A stretch of 12,126 nucleotides of DNA from assembly GCA_002700865.1 (NCBI GenBank), contig PAFB01000151.1, positions 1 to 12,126 of the forward strand, written 5' to 3'. A model generated the notes under the pieces. The model was not told the origin of the DNA. It was given only the letters and a program-made list of their open reading frames with translations, and ran no database searches. The stretch's first letter is position 1, and each line of letters opens with the position of its first letter. This document shows, piece by piece, positions 5,592-12,126 of the stretch. Source of the stretch: Rhodospirillaceae bacterium. Its GTDB lineage: Bacteria > Pseudomonadota > Alphaproteobacteria > UBA7985. The position numbers and the translations under genes were made by a program.

Positions 5592-6064
5592 CAGAGCACT
5601 CCTCGGAAGACCAGGATTTTATACACCCAGGCAAGAACAACCAGAGCACCAAAGGCGATGAAGAACCGCGCTCCGATCCGATCCGTCCAGAACCCGAGCA
5701 CTCGATCACCACTCAGTAGCTGCCAACCGGACGTGACCAGGGCACAAGCGGTGATGAAGGCGAGCACCGCACCGGCGGGTTGTGCCCGCAGTGCGCCCAG
5801 GAAGTTGCCATCGGTCGCGTGGGCGAACGACGTCGTCATACCGCAGGAAGGACAGGGAATGCCTCCGTAGACCACCCAGCCACACGGCGCGAGGCCCAGC
5901 TGCAGGTGGGTACCCAACCCCTGGGCAGCGGGCTCCATCCAGGCCGCCAGCCCCAGCAGACTGGCGCAGGCAAGCGCAACGATCGCCGCCACAAACCGTC
6001 GCTTGACCCGGAGGGTGGCGGAAGAGGGCGCGCGGGGAATCGATTGCGTACAAGAGCTGGTCAT
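5591..6064 (-). CDS. DUF2752 family membrane protein
   Basis: A 157-residue protein with the hallmark of DUF2752: GGIPCPSCGMTTSF (67-80), containing the CPxCGxT motif of two closely spaced cysteines, followed by GNFLGALRAQPAG, the usual G-x-x-x-A-x-x-x-x-P turn. Hydrophobic segments near 24-44, 97-115 and 132-152 suggest three membrane spans, and the C-terminus is short and basic. The family role is not established. The start at 6064 is chosen because the longer reading frame to 6595 runs antisense across the dipeptidase; AGGA lies directly against the ATG, so the ribosome binding site is unusually close. First gene of the leftward operon with the two lipoproteins and the GT-B-like gene; 69 bases separate it from the divergent dipeptidase. 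Confidence 0.85.
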   Translation of the reverse strand: MTSSCTQSIPRAPSSATLRVKRRFVAAIVALACASLLGLAAWMEPAAQGLGTHLQLGLAPCGWVVYGGIPCPSCGMTTSFAHATDGNFLGALRAQPAGAVLAFITACALVTSGWQLLSGDRVLGFWTDRIGARFFIAFGALVVLAWVYKILVFRGVL

Positions 6065-6133
6065 TCCTGAGAGGATACCGCCTCGATCCAAACGGCTCCA
6101 TGGCCACCTTCCCAAAGCGGCTGAAAGGCACTC

Positions 6134-7156
6134 ATGACCGACTCTTCCACCCCCTGGCTCGATGCCCACCTCGATCTGGCCTACATGGCCCTGGACCGCG
6201 ATTCCGCGCGACCTTCGCTGAAGGAGGAAGGGGATCCAAGCGCCATGGCGATCACGCTGCCCAGCCTGGCGCGGGGAAATGTTCGATGTTGCCTGGCGAC
6301 GATCTTCACTGCGGCGTTCGAGCCGGAAGATCCCTGTGGCTACACCGACCACGAAGATCGGGCGGGGGCGCATCAAGCCGGCAGGCGTCAGGTGGAACTT
6401 TATGAAGCATGGGAACACCAGGGCTTGGTCCGGATCCTGCGCACCCACCACGAACTCGAATCTTGCCTGGAGCAGGAGAACGGGCCGCTGGGCATCGTGT
6501 TGCTGATGGAATGCGCGGATCCGATCCGATCTCCGGCGGAGGTGGCTTGGTGGGCCGAGCGTGGAGTGCGCATGGTGGGCCTTTCCTGGGCACACGGGTC
6601 ACGCTACAGCGGGGGCAACCATCGGGGCGGCGGCTTGACCGACGAAGGCCGGGAGCTGGTGGCCGCCCTTGATGAGGCAGGCATCGCACACGATGTCTCC
6701 CACCTCTCCGACGAATCGATGGAGGATCTGCTGGCGCTCGCGCAGGGGCCCATCGCTTCCAGTCATTCCAACGCCCGCCGACTGCTCCCCGAGGGCCGAG
6801 GCGCGATGCGCCACCTGCACGAGGACCACGCAAGAGAAATCGCTCGACGTGGCGGAGTAGCGGGAGTCAATCTCTACGGAAAGTTCCTGGCACGCGATCG
6901 ATCGGCGACACTGGAGGACGTCGTCGAGCATGCCAACGTGCTTGCCGAAGCCTTCGGTCGAGACCGAGTGGGGCTTGGCAGCGATGCCGACGGCGGATTC
7001 ACCCCGGCCGAACTCCCCGAGAAGCTCAAGCAACCCGTCGACTACCACCGCATGACCGACGCCCTGGCCGACAGTGGCTGGACGCCGAAAGAACTCCGGG
7101 GATTCTCAAGTACGGCCTGGCGAGCGTTTCTGGCGAAGGTTCCATCGATGGCCTGA
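6134..7156 (+). CDS. M19 family membrane dipeptidase-like peptidase
   Basis: A 340-residue TIM-barrel dipeptidase of peptidase family M19 (renal dipeptidase family), which cleaves dipeptides with two bound zinc ions. The expected ligands are in order: H12 and D14 in LDAHLD, E126 in LLMECAD, H190 in HDVSH, H211 in SSHSNAR and D284 in LGSDADGG. WAHGSRYSGGN (152-162) and the C-terminal GFSSTAWRAFLAKV match the usual late blocks, the last being the G-x-N-x-x-R-x-x region where Asn is here a Ser. Length is near the bacterial norm (about 330-400). There is no signal peptide, so it is cytoplasmic. AAAGG precedes the ATG by 6 bases. It probably has its own promoter in the 69-base gap shared with the divergent operon, and converges with the gene at 7168 with only 11 bases between. 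Confidence 0.92.
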   Translation: MTDSSTPWLDAHLDLAYMALDRDSARPSLKEEGDPSAMAITLPSLARGNVRCCLATIFTAAFEPEDPCGYTDHEDRAGAHQAGRRQVELYEAWEHQGLVRILRTHHELESCLEQENGPLGIVLLMECADPIRSPAEVAWWAERGVRMVGLSWAHGSRYSGGNHRGGGLTDEGRELVAALDEAGIAHDVSHLSDESMEDLLALAQGPIASSHSNARRLLPEGRGAMRHLHEDHAREIARRGGVAGVNLYGKFLARDRSATLEDVVEHANVLAEAFGRDRVGLGSDADGGFTPAELPEKLKQPVDYHRMTDALADSGWTPKELRGFSSTAWRAFLAKVPSMA

Positions 7157-7167
7157 GGGCCGAACGC

Positions 7168-8718
7168 TCACCCTCCGAACAATGCGGTCTTCTCGTTGTT
7201 GAGGGGAATCGTGAAGCGCTCGAACTCGGTGGTCTCGACGAGTAGATGCAGAAACAACCCCGTGCCGTGCAGATCGCTGGCGGCCGCCGCATCCTCGACC
7301 ACCAGGTCGAAACGAATGCCATGATTCTCAAAGGGTGCCAACCCACCCTCGAGAGCCGCATCAAGCAGTCGTCGGTTTCGGGTGGCCCAGGCTTCGGCAG
7401 CCCGCAATCCCCGCAGGGAGCTCTGATCGACGATCAGATGCAACCGCCTCTGATCGTCGAGTGCCAGTTCGATCGAAGCGTCCGTGAGGCAGGGCAGGTC
7501 GACTGGAGTGAGTCCGGAGATGAGTGCCCCGTAACCGGGCGTTCCCGATTGCTCGAGTTCACGCTCCGCGGGGTCTTCCAGAACCAGGGTCGATGACTCA
7601 TCGGGGTCCAGCGGAGTGACGACGTCCGCGGAGGGCGACTCGAATCGTGCTTCGATCGCCGCACGTTCCTCCTGCAGACTGTCCGACTCCAGGTCGCCGG
7701 GTGTCGCGGGGGGCAGCTGCACCTCATCGGAATGGAGTGGTTCCAGAATGCCGGAGAGTTCTTCGCAGGACTCCAGCTCGATGGTGTCCCCCTCGAGTTT
7801 GGCGAGGATCTCTTCCGGAGCGGGGGCCGATTCACAGTCCGGAACCGAAGTCACCTCGGTGGCCAGAGAGTGACTTGCCGCGCCGGAAGTCCTTCGATCC
7901 AGAGCCGCGCGACGCAGTTCCGCAACCAGCCGACCAGTGTCGTAGGTGGATGGGACTTCGAGGTCGCGGAGCTGACCCATGGGATCGGGAGGTGCGTCGG
8001 CAGACAGCGGTCCCATCGCGGGGATCACTCGCTCCAGAGGCAGCTTGAATTTCAGAAAACGAGCCGCCGTCTCGGAGATACGCGATGCGATTATGCGGGC
8101 GTCATCCTCGTTGGTGCCCGCGATGATCAAGCCCAGTTCGGGCACGCCAAGCTCCGCCGATCGGGCGGATTCGACAAGCTCCTTGGAACGACGGTAGGCC
8201 TCGATCTTGGCGGCTTCGTCGGCACCGGTCATCAGGCCGATCGGGAGTTCGGTCTCGAGAATCGCTTCGTCGCCATCGACTGCCCGCGGCACGATCAGCA
8301 CTCGAGAGATGTTGTCGGTGATCCACCGAGCGAGGTCGCTGATCTGCTGGCAGCGGTCTTCAGGAACATCGAGGGCGCCGAGGGTTCCACCGAAAATCTG
8401 AACCGAACAGCTCTTGTACTGCAGCCGCAGAAGCGCGACGGGCCCCTGCTCGGCCGCAACCCGTTGGGCGTAGGAGGGCAGCCAGAGGTTTGCCCAGACG
8501 GGAAGATTGCCGGGAAAGAGAATCTGCAGTTCCAGCGGAGGCGAATCAGGCTTCGGTGGAATCTGGGGGGACTCAATATTGCGTGAAGTGAGGGTGCGGC
8601 GATCGCGGTCCAGCACCACCCGGTGCTTGATCGGTTGAACGGTTGAACCGCCGTCGGGAAATTCTGGCGAGGACAGATAGGCGTCAGCGAGTTCTTTGAA
8701 GGGATCCTTGGAATTCAT
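7168..8718 (-). CDS. Pseudo-ATPase of FlhG/MinD (SIMIBI) type with unknown C-terminal domain
   Basis: A 516-residue protein not assignable to a named family with confidence. Residues about 60-240 follow the order of an FlhG/MinD ATPase: LQILFPGNLPVWANLWLP at the P-loop position with no GKGGxGKT, then a helix and strand VALLRLQ, DLARWITDNISRVLIVPRAVDGD, ADEAAKIEAYRRSKELV where FlhG has its AxxDAYxxxK helix, LGLIIAGTNEDDA at the NxxxS/T strand, and TAARFLKFKLPLERVIPAMG, like the RFL...G-x-I-P-x-D end. Walker A lysines are missing, so nucleotide hydrolysis is unlikely. About 240-390 is a long acidic, low-complexity linker. Residues 395-516 form a mixed strand and helix domain I do not recognise. 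The ATG has only a weak GGTGG-type site upstream. It follows the ParA-CBM48 gene by 36 bases and is likely its partner. Confidence 0.7.
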   Translation of the reverse strand: MNSKDPFKELADAYLSSPEFPDGGSTVQPIKHRVVLDRDRRTLTSRNIESPQIPPKPDSPPLELQILFPGNLPVWANLWLPSYAQRVAAEQGPVALLRLQYKSCSVQIFGGTLGALDVPEDRCQQISDLARWITDNISRVLIVPRAVDGDEAILETELPIGLMTGADEAAKIEAYRRSKELVESARSAELGVPELGLIIAGTNEDDARIIASRISETAARFLKFKLPLERVIPAMGPLSADAPPDPMGQLRDLEVPSTYDTGRLVAELRRAALDRRTSGAASHSLATEVTSVPDCESAPAPEEILAKLEGDTIELESCEELSGILEPLHSDEVQLPPATPGDLESDSLQEERAAIEARFESPSADVVTPLDPDESSTLVLEDPAERELEQSGTPGYGALISGLTPVDLPCLTDASIELALDDQRRLHLIVDQSSLRGLRAAEAWATRNRRLLDAALEGGLAPFENHGIRFDLVVEDAAAASDLHGTGLFLHLLVETTEFERFTIPLNNEKTALFGG

Positions 8719-8754
8719 GGCCGGTGTCCACCACAGAGAAGGGGTCTTGGTGAG

Positions 8755-10155
8755 TCAGGAGGAAGCAGCAGGAATCTCGAGAATGCAAGTCGTGGAGTCG
8801 TCCTTGTCGAACGCTTTCGCGTGCGGATCCGGGGTGGGCGCACCGTCGACGATAAGTCGATAGCGGTAGGTGCCGGGGGCAAGTGGAAGGATGACCTCAT
8901 GCACACCATCGGACTCGGTCAGCGACATCGGCTCCCCGGAATCGTCCCAGTGGTTGAAGTCACCGGAAATCGAGACCGAGCCGCCCAGTGAGGCGGGCTG
9001 ACGAAAACACACGCCCTGGTCGGTGGGAAACGCACCAAAGCGCGCAGAGGTCGCCTCCGGATCGGGGGCAGATTCGAGTGGGTCGATGACCAGACTCTGG
9101 ATTCCCTGCTTCCCCGCGGTTCGAACTCGATCCAGGACCCCATCGGGAAGACGTTGCACGTCGAAGACCACGCTTTTGCCGGCAGGTTCGGAGCGGCCGA
9201 CACGTTGCAGAACCGCCTGCACTCGTTCATTGCGTTCCGGCGCCGGAGCCTCTGGCTGCGAAGCCTTGATGGCGGCGGGTGCGGGTTCCTGGGAGTCGGG
9301 ACGAGGGTCCTCTTCACGAAGAGTCACCGCATCACTCGCCTCCTGAAGACGCCGAGCTTGCTCGGTGGCGATCGAGGTCTGCTCGTGTCCGAGCACCCAC
9401 TCCGCCAGCCCGGAGAAGTCCTCCGCAGCGGGTGAATCCGGGGCGAACTGCTGAATCGGCTGCCCCATGCTGGCGGCTTCTCGGAGTGATTCGTGTTCCC
9501 GGATCACGCAGGGTGCCATCTGATCACCGAAACGGCTTCGCATGGCGGAGAGAATGTTCTCCGAACGCGCGGTCCCCTCTCGGTGCAGGGTCGGCAGCAG
9601 GAAGAAGTCCAGAGGCCGGCCCAGCCGCTTGACCACCGTGTCGATGGTCTTGGCTTGCCGGACCGCACCTTTGAGGGCGAAGTAACCGGTCTCCACCGGA
9701 ACCAGAGTCTCGTCGGCGGCACGCAACGCGTTGAACGTCAGCCAGCCGATCGCAGGAGGACAGTCGATGAGGCACAGATCAAAGCGATCCTTGACCAGCT
9801 CCAGCACGTGGAGCAAGCGGCGGTCACGGTCGTGGTCTTCAGCGTGCTCGTGGTCCGCACTTTCGAAGTTGGTCAGCCGCACGGTGCTGGGAATCAGGTT
9901 CAACCCCCCACCGACCTCCCAGATCATCTCGTCAACCAACCCGGGCTCGTAGGTGAGGTCTGCTTCCAGTGCATCCTCGATGCCGCGGGTGATTGAAGTG
10001 TCCGGAACACCCAACCCCGCCGCGCAATGCCCCTGGGGATCCAGATCGATCAGTAAAACACGGAGCGACCGATGGGCGAACTCCGCACTCAGATTGATCG
10101 CCGTGGTGGTCTTTCCACAACCACCCTTCTGATTGACAAGCGCGAGTGTCCGCAC
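8755..10155 (-). CDS. ParA-family ATPase fused to a CBM48 / AMPK-beta-like glycogen-binding domain
   Basis: A 466-residue two-domain protein. Residues 1-258 are a ParA/MinD ATPase: deviant Walker A KGGCGKTT (10-17, with signature K10 and K15), the DLDPQG motif (D37-D39), and Walker B LIDCPP (D131). A low-complexity Ala/Pro/Glu linker spans about 260-310. Residues about 373-462 are a carbohydrate-binding domain: VSISGDFNHWD (394-404, with conserved W403), then GTYRYRLIVDGA (428-439) and DPHAKAFD, the pattern of CBM48 as in AMPK beta and branching enzymes. GTG at 10155 is chosen because GGAGG lies 6 bases upstream and the Walker A sits at the expected distance; the longer frame to 10248 would overlap aroB. 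No ParB is seen. Both domains are clear; what the fusion binds is not known. Confidence 0.92.
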   Translation of the reverse strand: MRTLALVNQKGGCGKTTTAINLSAEFAHRSLRVLLIDLDPQGHCAAGLGVPDTSITRGIEDALEADLTYEPGLVDEMIWEVGGGLNLIPSTVRLTNFESADHEHAEDHDRDRRLLHVLELVKDRFDLCLIDCPPAIGWLTFNALRAADETLVPVETGYFALKGAVRQAKTIDTVVKRLGRPLDFFLLPTLHREGTARSENILSAMRSRFGDQMAPCVIREHESLREAASMGQPIQQFAPDSPAAEDFSGLAEWVLGHEQTSIATEQARRLQEASDAVTLREEDPRPDSQEPAPAAIKASQPEAPAPERNERVQAVLQRVGRSEPAGKSVVFDVQRLPDGVLDRVRTAGKQGIQSLVIDPLESAPDPEATSARFGAFPTDQGVCFRQPASLGGSVSISGDFNHWDDSGEPMSLTESDGVHEVILPLAPGTYRYRLIVDGAPTPDPHAKAFDKDDSTTCILEIPAASS

Positions 10156-10161
10156 GAGCAG

Positions 10162-10166
10162 CCTCC
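10162..10166 (-). promoter_or_regulatory. Ribosome binding site deciding the ParA start
   Basis: GGAGG on the minus strand, 6 bases before the GTG at 10155. It supports a 466-residue protein over the longer 497-residue frame. Confidence 0.75.
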
Positions 10167-10219
10167 AAAGGGTCCTTATCGGAACCTTGGCTCGATGGAC
10201 TGCAATAACCGGAAAGATC

Positions 10220-11350
10220 TCAGGCGGCGCCCACGGCGTTCCAGCCATCCGTCAGCAACTGATGGGTCGGATCCACGTGCAGACAGACCGAACCCCGGCC
10301 ATCGGGGACCACGATCGTGAGGGTCCCGTTGCGGACCTTCTTGTCCCACCCCATGCGTTCGATCAGATCTTCAGAGTCCAACTTGGCCGAAAGCCGGGTG
10401 GGCAGGGCACAGGCCTCGAGCGTTGCCTGGAGGTGGTCGCAGTCGGCGTCCGTCCAGCTTCCGAGCGATCGAGCGCAGGCTCCCGCCGCCACCAGCCCGA
10501 TCGCCACTGCCTCACCGTGCTTGAGTCCAAGCTCCGGTACCGTCTCGATTGCGTGAGCGAAGGTGTGCCCGAGGTTGAGAAAGGCCCGTGCAGAAGCGGA
10601 CTCTTCGCCTGCTTGCTCCCGTTCATCGAGGCTGACCACACCAGCCTTGACGGCGGCACTGCGGCGAACCAGCGCGGTGCACGCAACCACGTCACCGTCG
10701 AGGATCGAAGGCGCCAGCGACGCCAGTTCATCGAGCAGGGCCCAGTCGGCGATCAGTCCATGCTTGACGCATTCGGCCAGCCCACAAGCCAACTCGCGCC
10801 GAGGCAGGCTGGAGAGGACCTCGGGATCGCTCAGGACCGCCAGAGGCTGCCAAAAGGCACCGACCAGATTTTTCCCAAGCGTTCCGTCGGGCAGGGGCAG
10901 GTTCACCCCGGTCTTGCCTCCGATCGAGGCGTCGACCATCGCCAGAAGGGTCGTAGGGACATGAAGCAGCGAGATTCCACGCAACCAGCTGGCGGCCACA
11001 AAGCCTGCAAGATCCCCCACGATGCCACCCCCCACCGCGACCACCACGCTGGATCGATCGATGTGTTCCCGAGCCGCCGCTTCCAGGAGGGCCGACAAGG
11101 CGGGCAGAGACTTGTTGGTTTCGTGGGCCTCGACCGTTCCGAAGGCCAGATCGAACCCGGCTTCCTCCAGAGAGGCCGCGACGTCTTCGGCGAAGGTCTC
11201 GGAAACCGCCTCGTCCGCGATCAGAAGAACCTTGCGTCCGGGTGCATCGCCGACGAAGTCCCGCAGCACGCTGCCACAGCGAGCACGAATTCCCGCTTCC
11301 ACGGTGACCTGATAGGAACGATCCTCGAGCCTGACGTCAATGGTGCTCAC
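10220..11350 (-). CDS. aroB: 3-dehydroquinate synthase
   Basis: A 376-residue AroB, the second enzyme of the shikimate pathway, converting DAHP to 3-dehydroquinate with NAD and a divalent metal. Key blocks are present: VVAVGGGIVGDLAGFVAA (103-120, NAD-binding), LLHVPTTLLAMVDASIGGKTGVN (128-150), metal ligands by family position E193 in LAECVKHG, H261 in LNLGHTFAHAIE and H278 in LKHGEAVAIG, and a late WDKK turn. Length fits the usual 350-380. The start is GTG, with GGAGG six bases before it; it overlaps the upstream gene by 4 bases (GTGA), implying coupling. ParA-CBM48 starts 64 bases downstream. I see no neighbouring shikimate gene. Confidence 0.96.
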   Translation of the reverse strand: MSTIDVRLEDRSYQVTVEAGIRARCGSVLRDFVGDAPGRKVLLIADEAVSETFAEDVAASLEEAGFDLAFGTVEAHETNKSLPALSALLEAAAREHIDRSSVVVAVGGGIVGDLAGFVAASWLRGISLLHVPTTLLAMVDASIGGKTGVNLPLPDGTLGKNLVGAFWQPLAVLSDPEVLSSLPRRELACGLAECVKHGLIADWALLDELASLAPSILDGDVVACTALVRRSAAVKAGVVSLDEREQAGEESASARAFLNLGHTFAHAIETVPELGLKHGEAVAIGLVAAGACARSLGSWTDADCDHLQATLEACALPTRLSAKLDSEDLIERMGWDKKVRNGTLTIVVPDGRGSVCLHVDPTHQLLTDGWNAVGAA

Positions 11351-12096
11351 GGGGCACCTCCCTCCTCAGGATGATCGTGTCTGGACCGCAGCACGTCGAG
11401 CGCCTGGGCGGGTTCGTCCGGAAGTTCCGAGGGATTCATTGAAGTTGGTGCCGAATCGAGAGGCTGCGGTGCGGGGCGGCCGGAAGTCCGGGCCGCGGCC
11501 GCGGCCCGACGAACCAACCACCAGACCCCACCCACCCCAAGGAGACCGATCAGGACCAACGGCAGCGCTGGTCGCCACGGGAGCTCTGCCCCACGACGGG
11601 CCACGACCGCAGGGTAGACGCGGGCCCGCCCGTCGCGCGCGACCGCGGACAATCGCTTGTAGAAACGACCTTCCAATCGAACTCGTTGGCCGACACGAAG
11701 GGCGTCGGAACGAGGCGAGAAGACCGCAAGGACCGTGTCCTGCGGCAGACGAATAAAGGCTTCCGAAAACGTCTCCCAGGGTCGAGCCAAAGGAGTGACC
11801 TGCTCCACTCGACCCTCCAGACGCACGGGCCGGCCACGAGCCGATGCAGGGTGAGCCACCCATTGCGCCCAGACCTCGGGGGTGGGCGTGGCGAATCCGG
11901 TCGCGTTCTCGGAATCCCCGGAACGGCGAAGCGCCTCCTCGGCCAACATCGCAAATGCGGCTTCCTGGTGGTCTTGGTCATCAACCGCGGTCTCGAGGAT
12001 CGCGAGCGAACGGTCATCCAGAGGGGGCAGCGCACCCACCGCAAAACCGGCGAAAAGCCACGGGAGCAGGCTGGCACACAGCATCCGTCCAACCAC
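11347..12096 (-). CDS. Exported, membrane-anchored protein of unknown function
   Basis: A 249-residue protein with an N-terminal signal-like segment (about 5-22, MLCASLLPWLFAGFAVGA) and a second hydrophobic segment near 177-195 (LPLVLIGLLGVGGVWWLV) followed by RR, predicted as one membrane span. The long middle region would then lie outside the membrane and the Pro-rich tail (about 200-249) in the cytoplasm. The middle has a repeated element, VRLEGRV (91-97) and VRLEGRF (139-145), each preceded by a Gly-x-x, which recalls a beta-barrel or OB-like strand, and the segment between them includes LAVFSPRSD. The start is GTG with GGAGG seven bases upstream. Its stop overlaps the aroB start by 4 bases (GTGA). 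I do not recognise the family; it heads the leftward operon as far as the window shows. Confidence 0.8.
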   Translation of the reverse strand: MVGRMLCASLLPWLFAGFAVGALPPLDDRSLAILETAVDDQDHQEAAFAMLAEEALRRSGDSENATGFATPTPEVWAQWVAHPASARGRPVRLEGRVEQVTPLARPWETFSEAFIRLPQDTVLAVFSPRSDALRVGQRVRLEGRFYKRLSAVARDGRARVYPAVVARRGAELPWRPALPLVLIGLLGVGGVWWLVRRAAAAARTSGRPAPQPLDSAPTSMNPSELPDEPAQALDVLRSRHDHPEEGGAP

Positions 12097-12103
12097 TGCG
12101 AGG

Positions 12104-12108
12104 CCTCC
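12104..12108 (-). promoter_or_regulatory. Ribosome binding site for the gene at 11347-12096
   Basis: GGAGG on the minus strand, 7 bases before GTG at 12096. It supports the GTG start over the internal ATG four codons later. The promoter lies beyond the window edge or within the last 18 bases, where I see no clear elements. Confidence 0.7.
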
Positions 12109-12126
12109 AAGTACCTTAAAGAAAAG

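Noticed and set aside
6065..6133. Divergent promoter region between the DUF2752 and dipeptidase genes
   Set aside because: Promoters must lie here or nearby, but I see no -35/-10 pair good enough to call.
7732..8586. A 284-codon open frame on the plus strand
   Set aside because: Antisense to the conserved-looking 516-residue gene, with no family features or good ribosome binding site.
10133..11374. A 413-codon open frame on the plus strand
   Set aside because: Fully antisense to aroB, whose motifs are clear; the frame has no recognisable domain and is a high-GC shadow.

Overview
The window is about 12.1 kb of high-GC bacterial chromosome, densely coded on both strands, with many GTG starts and good GGAGG-type ribosome binding sites. 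The gene mix suggests a Planctomycetota-like or related deep-branching bacterium: csrA beside an orphan mraZ with no cell-wall cluster, a ParA ATPase fused to a glycogen-binding (CBM48) domain, a DUF2752 protein with two small lipoproteins, and degenerate family members. No ribosomal RNA or universal marker is present, so this placement is an inference. I see no tRNA, rRNA, CRISPR array, insertion sequence or phage gene.

Left part (1-1450): csrA (+) faces mraZ (-). Between them are about 360 bases with no convincing gene. On the minus strand this stretch carries five copies of ACGGAC, two as exact hexaloops closed by short stems, and it ends in a strong minus-strand intrinsic terminator (315-355). 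ANGGAN hexaloops are the recognition element of CsrA/RsmE proteins, so the stretch is a candidate CsrB/RsmZ-like CsrA-binding RNA, possibly derived from the mraZ 3' end. This is the most interesting signal in the window. Upstream of mraZ, GTGGG boxes spaced exactly 10 bp form a likely MraZ auto-operator, with two of them inside a candidate promoter.

Middle (1451-7156): a flavin reductase-like gene and an amidohydrolase run rightward as a likely operon. The amidohydrolase overlaps tail to tail with the last gene of a leftward operon: DUF2752 membrane protein, two related lipoproteins, and a degenerate GT-B glycosyltransferase-like protein. An M19 dipeptidase is transcribed rightward from the other end of that operon.

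Right part (7168-12096): a leftward operon of four genes: an exported or membrane-anchored protein of unknown function, aroB (3-dehydroquinate synthase), a ParA-CBM48 fusion, and a protein that looks like an FlhG/MinD-type ATPase whose P-loop has been lost. The last two probably work together, perhaps linking a ParA-type positioning ATPase to glycogen or another polysaccharide; that link is inference.
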